A stretch of DNA of 64,000 nucleotides. Origin: Polyangium jinanense (GTDB lineage Bacteria; Myxococcota; Polyangia; Polyangiales; Polyangiaceae). Below are positions 42,145-51,227 of this stretch, one piece after another. The stretch lies in the NCBI RefSeq assembly GCF_028435365.1, contig NZ_JAGTJJ010000001.1:186001-250000 (forward strand), read 5' to 3'. The notes below the pieces were generated by a model. The model was not told the DNA's origin. It saw only the letters and a list, made by a program, of their open reading frames with translations, and ran no database searches. A program made the translations under genes and the position numbers. Every line of letters begins with the position of its first letter. The stretch's first letter is position 1.

Positions 42145-42879
42145 ATGGCGTCGCTCGAAGACATCACCAGGCGCTACTACGAGACGACGGCCTCGCGTGG
42201 CCATCGCCCGACCGCCGAACACTACAAAACGAGCTCCGCGGGCCTCCTCCGCCGCCTCGGCTCTTGGCTCCCCGAAGATCGCACGACGCCGTGCATCGAC
42301 CTCGCGTGCGGCTGCGGCGAGCTCATCTACGCGCTCGAGCAGCGCGGTTTCACTCGTACACACGGCGTCGACCTCTGCGTCGAGGAGCTCGACGAAGCCC
42401 GGAAGTTCGTGCGCGGCGAGCTCGTCGTCGGCGACGTGATCGACCACCTCGCGGCGCAGCGCGAGGACGCCTACGGCTTCGTGACGGCCTTCAACATCGT
42501 CGAGCACCTGCCCAAGGATCGGCTCATCGACTTCTTCCGCGAAGCGCACCGCGTGCTTCGCCCTGGCGGCGCGCTCGTGGGCATGGTGCCGAACGCCGTC
42601 TCTCCGTTCGGCGCGGCGGCGCGATACTGGGACATCACGCATCGGATCGCGTTCACGCCGAACAGCATCACGCAGCTCGCGGCGATGACGGGCTGGGGCG
42701 ACCGCGTGGAGTTCCGCGAGTGCGGCCCGGTGCCGTACGGCGTGAAGAGCGCGATCCGGTACGTCGCCTGGCGCGCGCTGCGCGGCGCGATCGAGGCGTG
42801 GTTTCTCGTGGAAAACGGGGCGACGCGCGGCGGGATTTATTCGTCGGACATGCTCTTCCGGCTGCGGAAGGAGGGCTAG
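42145..42879 (+). CDS. Class I SAM-dependent methyltransferase
   Basis: The 244-residue product has motif I IDLACGCGE, motif II THGVDLCVEELDEA, and AFNIVEHLPKDRLIDFFREAHRVLRPGG, all standard for class I methyltransferases of the type 11/12 group. The start at 42145 (MASLEDITRRYYE) gives the usual N-terminal helix. It opens the glycan locus, 8 bp before a glycosyltransferase-like gene, so a sugar or lipid-linked glycan is the probable substrate. The acceptor is not determined. Confidence 0.85.
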   Translation: MASLEDITRRYYETTASRGHRPTAEHYKTSSAGLLRRLGSWLPEDRTTPCIDLACGCGELIYALEQRGFTRTHGVDLCVEELDEARKFVRGELVVGDVIDHLAAQREDAYGFVTAFNIVEHLPKDRLIDFFREAHRVLRPGGALVGMVPNAVSPFGAAARYWDITHRIAFTPNSITQLAAMTGWGDRVEFRECGPVPYGVKSAIRYVAWRALRGAIEAWFLVENGATRGGIYSSDMLFRLRKEG

Positions 42880-42887
42880 GCGGCGCC

Positions 42888-43868
42888 ATGCGTATCCTCG
42901 TCCTCGGCCCCCGATTCGCGGACGGCTTTGCCGACAACGTCGCCGAGACGCTCGTCGAGATGGGCCACGAGGTCCTCGGAGCGGAGGAGGTCGATCACGC
43001 CGCGTACTGGTCGGTCCCTCGGCGCGCGCTGCGCATGGTGGAGGAGCGGGTCTTCGGGGATGCGCCTTTGCCGCAGGATCGCAAGCTCCTCCGGCTCGTG
43101 AAGGATCGACGCCCGGACGTCTTGCTCGCGCTCACGTGGGACGTGCACCCGGAGATCCTCGACGCGCTCGGCCGCTTCGTGCCGGGGCGGCGCATTCTCT
43201 GGTGGGGCGACGCGCCCGCGAACAGTCGCAGGTTCGGGCTCGTGAATCCCTTCTGGGACAAGGTGTACGTCAAGGATCCGGACGCCGTGAAAAAACTCCG
43301 GCTCGCGGGCAAGGCGTGCGCGCTCCTGCATGAGGCGATGAATCCGCGCTGGCATCGGCCGCTCGCGAAGCAAACGAGTGATGCCGTGGTCGTCGCCGGA
43401 AACTATTATGCGTTCCGACAAGCCGTCCTCCTGCGGCTGCTCCGCGACGGCGCGCGGCTCGAACTCTACGGCACCGAGCCTCCGCCCTGGTCGGCGAAGG
43501 AGATCCGGGCGAGTTTTTCCGGAAAATACGTCGTCCGCGAGGAGAAGAGCCGCGTGTTCGGGGCGGGAATGGCCTGCCTGAATACGTTCGCGCTGGCGGA
43601 GGGCAATTCGCTGAATTGCCGCGCGTTCGAGATCGCGGGTGCGGGCGGGCTCCAACTCGTGGAGTTCCGGCCGACGCTGCTCCAGTGCTTCGAGCCCGGT
43701 AAAGAGGTGCTCACGTTCGAAACGTACGAGGAGCTCCGCGGCCACCTCGAACACGCGCGCCGCTTCCCGGCCGACATGCTCGCGATCCGCGAGGCCGGCG
43801 CGCGGCGCGCCCTCGCCGAGCACACGTATCGGCACAGACTCGAAACCATCCTCGCGGATTTCGCCTGA
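42888..43868 (+). CDS. CgeB-like family 1 glycosyltransferase
   Basis: The 326-residue product begins MRILVLGPRFADGFADNVAETL, has LLALTWDVHPEILDAL, RILWWGDAPANS and VYVKDP, then a C-terminal GT-B half with NSLNCRAFEIAGAGGLQLVEF and a late EVLTFETYEELRGHL. This matches spore-coat CgeB and related transferases, which use nucleotide sugars. It lies between a methyltransferase and a GT4 gene and is part of the same run. The donor and acceptor cannot be read from the sequence. Confidence 0.8.
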   Translation: MRILVLGPRFADGFADNVAETLVEMGHEVLGAEEVDHAAYWSVPRRALRMVEERVFGDAPLPQDRKLLRLVKDRRPDVLLALTWDVHPEILDALGRFVPGRRILWWGDAPANSRRFGLVNPFWDKVYVKDPDAVKKLRLAGKACALLHEAMNPRWHRPLAKQTSDAVVVAGNYYAFRQAVLLRLLRDGARLELYGTEPPPWSAKEIRASFSGKYVVREEKSRVFGAGMACLNTFALAEGNSLNCRAFEIAGAGGLQLVEFRPTLLQCFEPGKEVLTFETYEELRGHLEHARRFPADMLAIREAGARRALAEHTYRHRLETILADFA

Positions 43869-43874
43869 CGTTTC

Positions 43875-45026
43875 ATGGCCCTCCGCGTTCTCCACGTCAT
43901 TCCGAGCTTCTGGCCCGCGACGCGGTATGGCGGACCGATCGAAGGCGTGCTCCGGCTTTGTCAGCGGCTTCTTCGCCTCGGCGTGAATGTCGAGGTCGTC
44001 ACGACAGACGCCGACGGCGCGGGGGATCTGCCCGTGCCCCACGCGGAAAAGACGCTCGCCGAGGGCGTGCCCGTTCGTTATTTTCCGCGGCGGCCTCGCA
44101 CGCGTTTCGCGTTCTCCGCGCCCCTCGCGCTTCATCTCGCCCGGGAAATCCCGCGGTGGGATCTGGTCCACGTCACGGCCCTGTTCTCGTTTTCTTCGGC
44201 CGCGGCCATGGCCCTCGCGCGGCGCGCGGGTGTGCCCGCCGTGCTCTCGCCCCAAGGCACGCTCATGCCCTGGGCCATTGGCTCGAAGCGCTGGAAAAAG
44301 GCGCCGTACATCGAGCTCGTCGAGCGGAAGAACGTGCTCTCCGCCGCGGGCGTGCATGCGACGAGTGACGAGGAAGCGCGCGAGATCCTCCGGCACGTCC
44401 CCGGGGCGCGCACGTTCGTCGTGCCAAACGGCGTCGATTTGCCCGACGTGCTTCCCGACGTGCCCCGCGAGAAGCAGCGGATCGTTTTTCTGGGCCGCAT
44501 TCATCCCGTCAAGGGGTTCGACGTGCTCGTGCCTGCGCTCGCTCGCGTCGCGTCCGTGATGCCCGAGGTGGAAACGCTCGTCGCCGGCCCCGACGAAGAT
44601 GGGGAACAGGCGCGTGTCGAGGCGCTCCTCGCCCGCGTCACACCTCGCCCCCGCGTGCGGTTTCTCGGGCCTGTGTATGGGAACGACAAACTGGAGCTTC
44701 TCGCTTCGGCCACGGTCCTCGTGCTGCCCTCGCACGGCGAGAATTTTGGCATTGTGGTCGCCGAGGCGCTCGCTGCGGGGACACCCGTCGTCGTGAGCAA
44801 GGCTTGTCCCTGGAAAATCCTGGAAGAGCGCGGCGCGGGCGCCTGGGTCGAGAATACGCCCGAGCGGATCGCCGAGGCGCTGCTTTCGGTCCTCGAAGAC
44901 CCCGCGCGCGCTCGGCGCATGGGAGAAGCGGGGCGCGCCGTGGCCGCGGGGTTCGGCTGGGACGCCATTACAAAGCAGATGCTCGGGCATTACGAGGAGA
45001 TCGTCGCCGGCGAGAGGCGACCATGA
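43875..45026 (+). CDS. GT4-family glycosyltransferase
   Basis: The 383-residue GT-B enzyme has an N-terminal acceptor domain (HVIPSFWPATRYGGPIEGVL, SPQGTLMPWAI) and a donor domain with IVFLGRIHPVKGFDVLVPAL and SHGENFGIVVAEALAAGTPVV; the E-x7-E pattern of GT4 is present. It probably adds a hexose to the repeat unit or decorates a surface glycan. It overlaps the following pssD-like gene by four bases (ATGA), so the two are translated together. Confidence 0.9.
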   Translation: MALRVLHVIPSFWPATRYGGPIEGVLRLCQRLLRLGVNVEVVTTDADGAGDLPVPHAEKTLAEGVPVRYFPRRPRTRFAFSAPLALHLAREIPRWDLVHVTALFSFSSAAAMALARRAGVPAVLSPQGTLMPWAIGSKRWKKAPYIELVERKNVLSAAGVHATSDEEAREILRHVPGARTFVVPNGVDLPDVLPDVPREKQRIVFLGRIHPVKGFDVLVPALARVASVMPEVETLVAGPDEDGEQARVEALLARVTPRPRVRFLGPVYGNDKLELLASATVLVLPSHGENFGIVVAEALAAGTPVVVSKACPWKILEERGAGAWVENTPERIAEALLSVLEDPARARRMGEAGRAVAAGFGWDAITKQMLGHYEEIVAGERRP

Positions 45027-45469
45027 AAATCCTCGTCGTCTCCTCGGTGGGCGGTCACCTGACCGAGATCATGCAGCTCGCCCCGATCCTCGCCGGCCAT
45101 GAGGTGGTCCTCGTCCTCAACGACGACGCCGCATTGCCGGATTTCCCGTTTGCCCGGGTCTACCGCATCGCGCACGCCGAGCGCGACATCCGCGTGCTTT
45201 TGAACCTGCTCGAAGCCGCGCGGATCCTGCGCCACGAGGATCCCGACATCGTGCTCTCGGCCGGCGCGGGGCCGGCGGTCCCGGTCGCGCTCGTGGCGCG
45301 GATGGGCACGCGGGCACGGGTCGTGTTCGTCGAGACGGCCGCGGCGATCGTCCGGCCCACGCTCACGGGTCGGCTGATGGCGCCGCTCGCGCATCGTTTC
45401 TTCTATCAATGGGACACGCTCGCGCGGTTCTTCCCGCGGGCCGAGAAGGCGAGCATTCATTTCGGATGA
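45023..45469 (+). CDS. pssD: PssD/Alg14-like glycosyltransferase membrane subunit
   Basis: The 148-residue product begins KILVVSSVGGHLTEIMQLAP, the Alg14/PssD motif, and has EDPDIVLSAGAGPAVPVALVARMG and a FVETAAAIVRPTLTGRLM block. This family forms the acceptor-binding half of a split GT28-type glucuronosyl- or GlcNAc-transferase and works only with its partner PssE/Alg13. The partner gene overlaps by four bases. The N-terminal hydrophobic helix expected of some Alg14 proteins is not present, which is usual for bacterial versions. Confidence 0.88.
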   Translation: MKILVVSSVGGHLTEIMQLAPILAGHEVVLVLNDDAALPDFPFARVYRIAHAERDIRVLLNLLEAARILRHEDPDIVLSAGAGPAVPVALVARMGTRARVVFVETAAAIVRPTLTGRLMAPLAHRFFYQWDTLARFFPRAEKASIHFG

Positions 45470-46044
45470 GGATCTTCGTCACCGTCGGCAATGCGCTCGT
45501 CCCCTTCGACCGGCTCCTCCGCTGGGTCGACGAGGCCACGTCCGCGCTCGACGTGCCCGTGGAAGGCCTCTGCCAGCACGGCCCGAGCCTGGTTCGTCCG
45601 CGCGAGCTCACGCCACGCGAGCACCTCTCCCGCGCCGAATTCGAGCGCGAAATGGAACACGCCGACGTGGTCGTCTGCCACGCCGGCGTCGGCACGCTCT
45701 CCGAGGCCCTTCGCCGCGGCCATCGCCCGATCGTCGCCGCGCGCCGCGCCGGGTTTGGCGAGATCGTCAACGATCACCAGCTCGAAATCGTCGCGGCCCT
45801 GGGGCATGAAGGGCGGATCGAGGTCGCGGAGGATGCCGAATCCCTTCGTGCGGTGCTCCAGCGGTATACGCGGGGCGAGGCGCGGCGTGGTCCTCCGCGG
45901 GACGAGGATCCTGCGCGGCTCTCGCCCGTGGCGCGCGCGATCGCCGAAGGTCCGGCCCGCGCGCGCCCGCCGCGGCTCGGAAAACTCGCCATGGACGCGC
46001 TCGCCGCGCTGGGTCCGCGGCTCGATCGGCTGCGCGTGCGATGA
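45466..46044 (+). CDS. pssE: PssE/Alg13-like glycosyltransferase catalytic subunit
   Basis: The 192-residue product starts MRIFVTVGNALVPFDRLLRWVDE (here shown in part) and carries ADVVVCHAGVGTLSEALRRGHRPIV, the nucleotide-sugar-binding signature of Alg13/PssE, followed by EIVNDHQLEIVAAL. Together with PssD it makes one enzyme, in exopolysaccharide synthesis often transferring the second sugar to the lipid carrier. The C-terminal ~60 residues are arginine-rich and longer than in typical PssE. Its start overlaps the pssD stop. Confidence 0.87.
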   Translation: MRIFVTVGNALVPFDRLLRWVDEATSALDVPVEGLCQHGPSLVRPRELTPREHLSRAEFEREMEHADVVVCHAGVGTLSEALRRGHRPIVAARRAGFGEIVNDHQLEIVAALGHEGRIEVAEDAESLRAVLQRYTRGEARRGPPRDEDPARLSPVARAIAEGPARARPPRLGKLAMDALAALGPRLDRLRVR

Positions 46045-46093
46045 ACCCGCGCGCTTGCCCCCGCGCCGCGCTCCCGCTACGTTCGGCGGCGCG

Positions 46094-46975
46094 ATGAGCA
46101 TGACGGGCGAAACCACGCGTTCCGCGTGCCGGATCTGCGGGGCGCGTGGAGCGCCGGAAGAATCCTTCGAGGAGATCGCTTGTTTCCGCTGCGCCACCTG
46201 CGGCACGGTGCAATCGAACGTTCTGCCCACCGTGGAAGAGCTGGCCCAACATTACGCAGGTTTTTCCGAAAGCTACACAGCCGGCATGGGCGCCGAGCGG
46301 TTCGCCCGCGAGATGCCGAAGCGCCACGCCGCGAAGCTCGCGCTCGTGCGTCGTCACCAGCCCTCCGGCCGCCTGCTCGACGTCGGCTGCGGGGAAGGCG
46401 GGTTCCTCTCGCAGACCCTCGAAGCTGGCTTCGACGCCGTCGGGTGCGATTATTCGGTGCGAAAGGAATATCCGCCCGGCGTCCGGGTTTTTCCGGGCAA
46501 CCTCGACGCCGAGGGCGGGCTGCCGTTCGAGGACGCGAGCTTCGACGCCGTCACGTCCTGGGCCGTGATCGAGCACGTCCGCGACCCGCACGCGGCGATG
46601 CGCGAGGTGCGCCGCGTCCTCAAGCCGGGTGGTTTTTTCTTTTGCGATACGCCCCTCTGCGGCGACGCCTCGGAGCGCGACGTCGCGGCGCGCTCGCACT
46701 GGTTCTGCCCGCCCGAGCACATTCACGTCTTCTCGTACGGATCGCTCTCGCGCCTCGTCTGGGCCGCGGGCCTCGACGTCGTGTATTCGACGCCCTCGTT
46801 CGAGCGCTCGGCGCCCAGGTACGTGGCGCGGCGCCTTCGAAATGTGCTGGTCGGCGTCGTCCTCGGGCGCGCGCTTCGTCATTTCGACCCGGGCGCGTGG
46901 GAGCGCCGCAGGCAGAGCGTGGTCACGCAGATCGGGGACATCCAACTCCTCGTCGCGCGGAAGCCGCGGAGCTGA
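46094..46975 (+). CDS. Class I methyltransferase with N-terminal zinc-ribbon-like motif
   Basis: The 293-residue product opens with two CxxC pairs (CRICGARG, CFRCATCG), a pattern that suggests a zinc ribbon. RLLDVGCGEGGFLSQTLEAG, an AVTSWAVIEHVRDPHAAMREVRRVLKPGG block and EHIHVFSYGSLSRLVWAAG follow. These features match sugar methyltransferases of the type that act on glycans with a ribbon for substrate contact. It follows pssE by 49 bp. The target hydroxyl is unknown. Confidence 0.87.
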   Translation: MSMTGETTRSACRICGARGAPEESFEEIACFRCATCGTVQSNVLPTVEELAQHYAGFSESYTAGMGAERFAREMPKRHAAKLALVRRHQPSGRLLDVGCGEGGFLSQTLEAGFDAVGCDYSVRKEYPPGVRVFPGNLDAEGGLPFEDASFDAVTSWAVIEHVRDPHAAMREVRRVLKPGGFFFCDTPLCGDASERDVAARSHWFCPPEHIHVFSYGSLSRLVWAAGLDVVYSTPSFERSAPRYVARRLRNVLVGVVLGRALRHFDPGAWERRRQSVVTQIGDIQLLVARKPRS

Positions 46976-47033
46976 CCGTGCCGCCCGCTTGCCCCCCGGC
47001 CACGGGGCCGCTAGTTTCATCGGAGCTTCTGGC

Positions 47034-48302
47034 ATGAGCCCCGATCCTCGAGCGAAATTCCGTGCGCTGACCCGGGTCTTCGACCCGATTTACCGGCCGT
47101 ACCTCGACGCCGACGACGGACCCGGCTCGTCGTACGTCCCGGAAGCGCACGAGCACTATCGCGCCGAGCTCGAAGCCGCGCTCGACCTGAACGACAACGC
47201 CAAGCTCCTGCTCGCAGGCCAGCCCGGTTGCGGCAAGACCACGCTCTTGCTCAGCATCGCCCACCGGCTGCGGCGCGAGGGGCGGCTCGTCGCGTTCGTC
47301 GACCTCGAAGCGCAGACGGCCGTGCAGGACCTCGGCTCGCTCGAGATGTACCTCGCCGCCAAGGCCGAGCTCGTGGCCGAGGTGAAAAAAGCGGGAATCA
47401 GCCTCTCCGAGAAGACGGCCGAGATGCTGCGCAGCGCCCTCGAACGCCTGCTCGCCTCGCCCGTCGCGCCCGATCTCGACGCCCTCGGCGCCGCGCTCCG
47501 CCGGCTGCTCTCGACGGTGCGCGAGAGCAAGCTCCTGCGCGACGAGCTGCGCCGACAAATCAAGGAGTCGGGCTTCGAGCCGATCGACATGCTCGCGGGC
47601 TTGCTCGACGACCTCGAAGAGCACAGGCCCGTCGTGCTGCTCGACGGCCTCGACAAACTCCCGCCCGTGCAGGCGCGCGACGCATTCCTCGGCGACGAAA
47701 AGAAGCCGATGGTCGAGGCGCCGGGCGCGGCGATCCTGACGATCCCGATTTCGCTGATCTACGAGCCCACGTTCAACGTCCTCTCGGAGAGGTACAACAA
47801 CGCGGGCAGCGCGGTCCTCCCCGCGGTTCGTCTCTACGATCTCAACCCCCACACGAACACGCGCAGGCGCTCCGAGCAGGGCGTGAGCATCATGCGCCGC
47901 ATCGTGGAGGCGCGCGTCGAGCCGATCGATGCGCGGATCGTGATGCCCGAGGCCGTGGAGCGCGCGATCGTGGGCTCGGGCGGCAACATCCGCGAGCTCG
48001 CGCGGCTCCTCCAATCGAGCGTGGTCAAGGCGCACGTCCGCCGCGGCACGTTCATCGAGGAGCAGGACGTGTCCGCCGCGATCGCCGACCAGCGCGAATC
48101 GTTCCGCCGCGCCTACGATCCGCGCTTCTTGCCGGTGCTCGAAAAGGTGCGGCGCGAGTTCCGCCTCGAAGGCCAGGGCGACGTGACGAAGCAGCTGCTC
48201 TACGGGCTCTGGGTGATCGAATATCGCAATGGCATCGCCTGGTATTCGCTGCCCGATCCGGTCGAGCAGCTCCTCCGGCAAATGGAGACCTGGGCCGGAT
48301 GA
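47034..48302 (+). CDS. AAA-type P-loop ATPase coupled to a metallophosphoesterase
   Basis: The 422-residue product has Walker A GQPGCGKTT at 62-70, Walker B HRPVVLLDGLDKLP (~200-213), LTIPISLIYEP and a lid region with GSGGNIRELARLLQSSV; the C-terminal ~90 residues form a winged-helix-like end. It has no transporter partner. The stop overlaps the next gene's start by four bases, so both are made as one unit. The pair does not belong to glycan synthesis, although it lies inside that locus. ATPase-effector pairs of this kind occur in bacterial conflict systems; this is inference. Confidence 0.75.
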   Translation: MSPDPRAKFRALTRVFDPIYRPYLDADDGPGSSYVPEAHEHYRAELEAALDLNDNAKLLLAGQPGCGKTTLLLSIAHRLRREGRLVAFVDLEAQTAVQDLGSLEMYLAAKAELVAEVKKAGISLSEKTAEMLRSALERLLASPVAPDLDALGAALRRLLSTVRESKLLRDELRRQIKESGFEPIDMLAGLLDDLEEHRPVVLLDGLDKLPPVQARDAFLGDEKKPMVEAPGAAILTIPISLIYEPTFNVLSERYNNAGSAVLPAVRLYDLNPHTNTRRRSEQGVSIMRRIVEARVEPIDARIVMPEAVERAIVGSGGNIRELARLLQSSVVKAHVRRGTFIEEQDVSAAIADQRESFRRAYDPRFLPVLEKVRREFRLEGQGDVTKQLLYGLWVIEYRNGIAWYSLPDPVEQLLRQMETWAG

Positions 48303-50509
48303 CGCCGGAAGCGCGCATCGAGGAGCTCTCCGCGCGTATCTCGCTGGCGCAGGGATCGCCGTCCCTGCTCGTCGTGGTGGCCGAATCCGACGCGACGCTC
48401 GACGAGGCGCGTAAGCTGCTCGTGGGCATTTTGCAAAGGGCGCAGATGCGCGTGGAGGACCTCGGCGCGTGTGACGTCGACATGGGCCCCGCGCGCTGGG
48501 TGGAGCTCACGCACGAGCGCGCGGCGGACGCCTACGTGCTCTCCGCGGCGCCGTGGGGTCCGTTCAGCGGCGGCGCGTTCGCGGGGTTGCTGAATGCCGA
48601 GCGCGAATTCTTGCGCCGGCTTGCGGGGCCCGTGCTGCTCGTCGTCTCCCGCGATACGGAGCGTATTCTTCGGCAAAAAGCGCCCGATTTCTTCACGTGG
48701 GCCGCGCGGACGTACGAGCTGCCCGCGCCCGCGGAGCTTGTCGCGATTGCCCGGAAGCTCGGCGCCCTGCCGGACCGCGCGCCCGGCGTGCCCTCGGAGG
48801 AGCCGCCCATTCGATTCCTCCACCTCTCGGACCTCCATTTGAGGCCCCAGCGGGTGAAACGGTACGATCAGGATCGTGTTCTCCGCGGCCTCGTCGATTT
48901 CCTGGAGCAGGATCACCAGAGGTTCCCGCTCGACCTCATTTTCATCACGGGCGACCTCGCCCACAGCGGCAAACCCGAAGAGTTCGAGCTCGTGGTCGAC
49001 CTCTTCCAGCGCATCCTCGACGTGACGGGCGTCCCGCCATCCCATTTCTTCGTCGTCCCCGGCAACCACGACGTCGATCGCGACGTGGGCCGATGGCTCC
49101 GGCGCACGCTCGACAAGGACGAGGAGGCCATCGTCTTCTTCGAGGACGAGCACGCCCGGCGATTCCACACGCAAAAGCTCGAAGCGTATCGTGTGGCGCT
49201 CGCGTCGCTGCTCGGAGAGGACCGCACGCTCGGCCTCGGCGTCGGCGCGAATGCGGTGGAGGTCGTGACGGTGCGCGGCGCGCGGATCGCGGTGGCATCG
49301 TTCAATTCGGCGTTTTTCGCGCAGGGCGACGACGATCACGGAAAGCTCTGGCTCGGCGAGCCCAACGTGGATCGGGCCGGCGATCGCATCGCGGACGAGG
49401 GCGCGCAGGCCGCGATCGCGCTCCTGCACCACCCGTTCGAGGAACTGCACGAGCTCGAGCGCGACATCATCGAGCATCGCTTCGAGCGCCTCTTCGACCT
49501 CGTGCTGCGCGGTCACATGCACCAGCCGAAGAGCCGCGGCATTGCCTCGCAGCGCGGCGGGTTCGTCGAGCTCGCGGCGCCGTCGGCCTATCAGGGAAGC
49601 CCGTGGCCGAATGGTTGCCTGCTCGGCGAGCTCCGTCCGCGATCGGGCAAGGTGCGAATCACCCCGTACATGTACGCCTCGGGCGCGGATCCGTGGGTGC
49701 TCGATACCAAGGTGTTTCCGGACGACGCGAAGGACGGATACACCCACACGTTCGCCGTGCCCGAGAAGAAACGGACGCCGAGCGTATTGCGGAGGCATCT
49801 GGCCCAGGCGACGGAGGAGGCCGTGGAAGCCGCGCCGGAGGCCGTGCAAAGGCAGGTCGCGAAGGTGCTGGGCATCGAGGCGCCGAGCAGCCGGATGCCA
49901 AAAGAGGTGGCGAAAAAGGTGGCGCGGGCCGCGGCGGCGAAGGTGGACGATCCGGCATTGCTCGCGAACGTGGTGGACGAGCGGCGCATGAGCACGGCGC
50001 TGAGCAAGACGGCTGCGGATGAGCTCGAAGCGGGAGGACCGACGCGTATTCCAAGGTCGGATCCGCAATTCTTGGAGAAAGCGCTCGGGCGCGTGGCGGA
50101 GTTCATCCACCGCAAGGTCAGCGGCAAGGTGGCGAAGGACGCGGCTCGCGAGGAGATGCTCGTGCAGCTCATCGCCACGGCGCTGAGTCACATCGTGGAT
50201 GGGCCTGTCTCGGTGGAGCGCTTGCTCCCGGACGCCGGGAGACCTCACATCGTGATCGGTGCTCCGAATGATACGCCGGCGATTCGCTCCATCATCGGCG
50301 TGCATTTGGTATCGAAACTCGGGGACTGGGCGCTGAGCGACGTTCCGGAGAAGAGACTCGAGCGACTCGATCTCCATCTGGAGAGCGGGCATGCCGAGCA
50401 CGGCGCGCTCGTGGAAGTCTACACGGGCGAGGGCGACGCGGTGCCACGCATCGAGCGCACGAAGACCCCGTCAGGCCAGAACGTCCTCGTGCTGCATTTG
50501 TTCTGGTAG
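48299..50509 (+). CDS. Calcineurin-like metallophosphoesterase with STAND-type N-terminal domain
   Basis: The 736-residue protein has three parts. Residues 1-~155 resemble the small domain at the front of STAND ATPases (FAGLLNAEREFLRRLAGPVLLVVSRDT, KAPDFFTWAARTYELP). Residues ~170-480 hold all calcineurin-like motifs: HLSDLHLRP, ITGDLAHSG, VPGNHDVDRD, ALLHHPFEEL, LRGHMHQPKS. The C-terminal ~250 residues are helical, end in ENVLVLHLFW-like strands, and match nothing I know. The metal-dependent phosphoesterase could act on nucleotides or nucleic acid. Its ATG sits inside the stop of the ATPase gene. Confidence 0.75.
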   Translation: MTPEARIEELSARISLAQGSPSLLVVVAESDATLDEARKLLVGILQRAQMRVEDLGACDVDMGPARWVELTHERAADAYVLSAAPWGPFSGGAFAGLLNAEREFLRRLAGPVLLVVSRDTERILRQKAPDFFTWAARTYELPAPAELVAIARKLGALPDRAPGVPSEEPPIRFLHLSDLHLRPQRVKRYDQDRVLRGLVDFLEQDHQRFPLDLIFITGDLAHSGKPEEFELVVDLFQRILDVTGVPPSHFFVVPGNHDVDRDVGRWLRRTLDKDEEAIVFFEDEHARRFHTQKLEAYRVALASLLGEDRTLGLGVGANAVEVVTVRGARIAVASFNSAFFAQGDDDHGKLWLGEPNVDRAGDRIADEGAQAAIALLHHPFEELHELERDIIEHRFERLFDLVLRGHMHQPKSRGIASQRGGFVELAAPSAYQGSPWPNGCLLGELRPRSGKVRITPYMYASGADPWVLDTKVFPDDAKDGYTHTFAVPEKKRTPSVLRRHLAQATEEAVEAAPEAVQRQVAKVLGIEAPSSRMPKEVAKKVARAAAAKVDDPALLANVVDERRMSTALSKTAADELEAGGPTRIPRSDPQFLEKALGRVAEFIHRKVSGKVAKDAAREEMLVQLIATALSHIVDGPVSVERLLPDAGRPHIVIGAPNDTPAIRSIIGVHLVSKLGDWALSDVPEKRLERLDLHLESGHAEHGALVEVYTGEGDAVPRIERTKTPSGQNVLVLHLFW

Positions 50510-50520
50510 GAGCGTCGCTC

Positions 50521-51153
50521 TCAGAACGAAAGCGCGAAACCGTCCGCCGTCGGCAGGAACCGGACCTTGCTCTCGTCCTTCCGCGCTGCGCTCGTCGGTT
50601 TGTCCGGGCTCGACGGGCGCGTCGCCACGAAGACGATGCCGACGATCGTGAGCGGCAAACCCACGAGCATGGCCGTTCCGCCCGTCGAGATGAGCACGAT
50701 GCCGAGCGGGTCCTTTCCTTTGTCCCGCACGCGATCGATGCCCCAGGCGAGGCTCGCCGTACCCATCCCGAGGGTAATGGCGCCGCCGATCAGGAGCCCC
50801 ACGCCGGACGAGCGCGTCTTCTTTTTCTTGGGCCGCCGCAGCCGCTCCACGTCGACCTCCACGGGGGTCGCGGAGACCACGGGCAACTGCGGAACGTCGA
50901 TCGTCACCGAAGCGCACGCGCACAGCGAGAAGATGCCCCGCGAATCACAGGTCTGCGTGCCCGGCCGCCCGTCCTGGCAGGCGCAACGAGCCTGCGCGCC
51001 AGGCCTGCACATCCGCGGCAACGCCGCGAGGAGCGTGGGATCGTACGTGAACGGCGCGGCCGGCGCCGGGGGCGATGTCTCCTCCGCGCAGACGAGCGAC
51101 GCCGTCGTGAGCAGCGCGGCGACCATCAAGCAAATACCAAGCAATCTCGCCAT
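50521..51153 (-). CDS. Exported protein with two membrane helices, family unknown
   Basis: The start at 51153 (MARLLGICLMVAALLTTASLVCAEE) gives a signal peptide. The 210-residue product has a cysteine cluster (MCRPGAQARCACQDGRPG, then TQTCDS and CAC) that could be a small disulfide or metal module. A basic KKKKTRSS stretch and two hydrophobic segments (LLIGGAITLGMGTASLAWG and IVLISTGGTAMLVGLPLTIVGIVF, shown in part) follow. It converges with the phosphoesterase gene, 11 bp apart. This layout of Cys-rich head and two helices is frequent in myxobacterial orphan proteins. No function is inferred. Confidence 0.6.
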   Translation of the reverse strand: MARLLGICLMVAALLTTASLVCAEETSPPAPAAPFTYDPTLLAALPRMCRPGAQARCACQDGRPGTQTCDSRGIFSLCACASVTIDVPQLPVVSATPVEVDVERLRRPKKKKTRSSGVGLLIGGAITLGMGTASLAWGIDRVRDKGKDPLGIVLISTGGTAMLVGLPLTIVGIVFVATRPSSPDKPTSAARKDESKVRFLPTADGFALSF

Positions 51154-51227
51154 GATGCCATTCCTCGGCGTTAATGCGATAGCGCAAGGTACCACGAAGC
51201 GGACGGGCGGCGCAATCTCGCGCCGCG

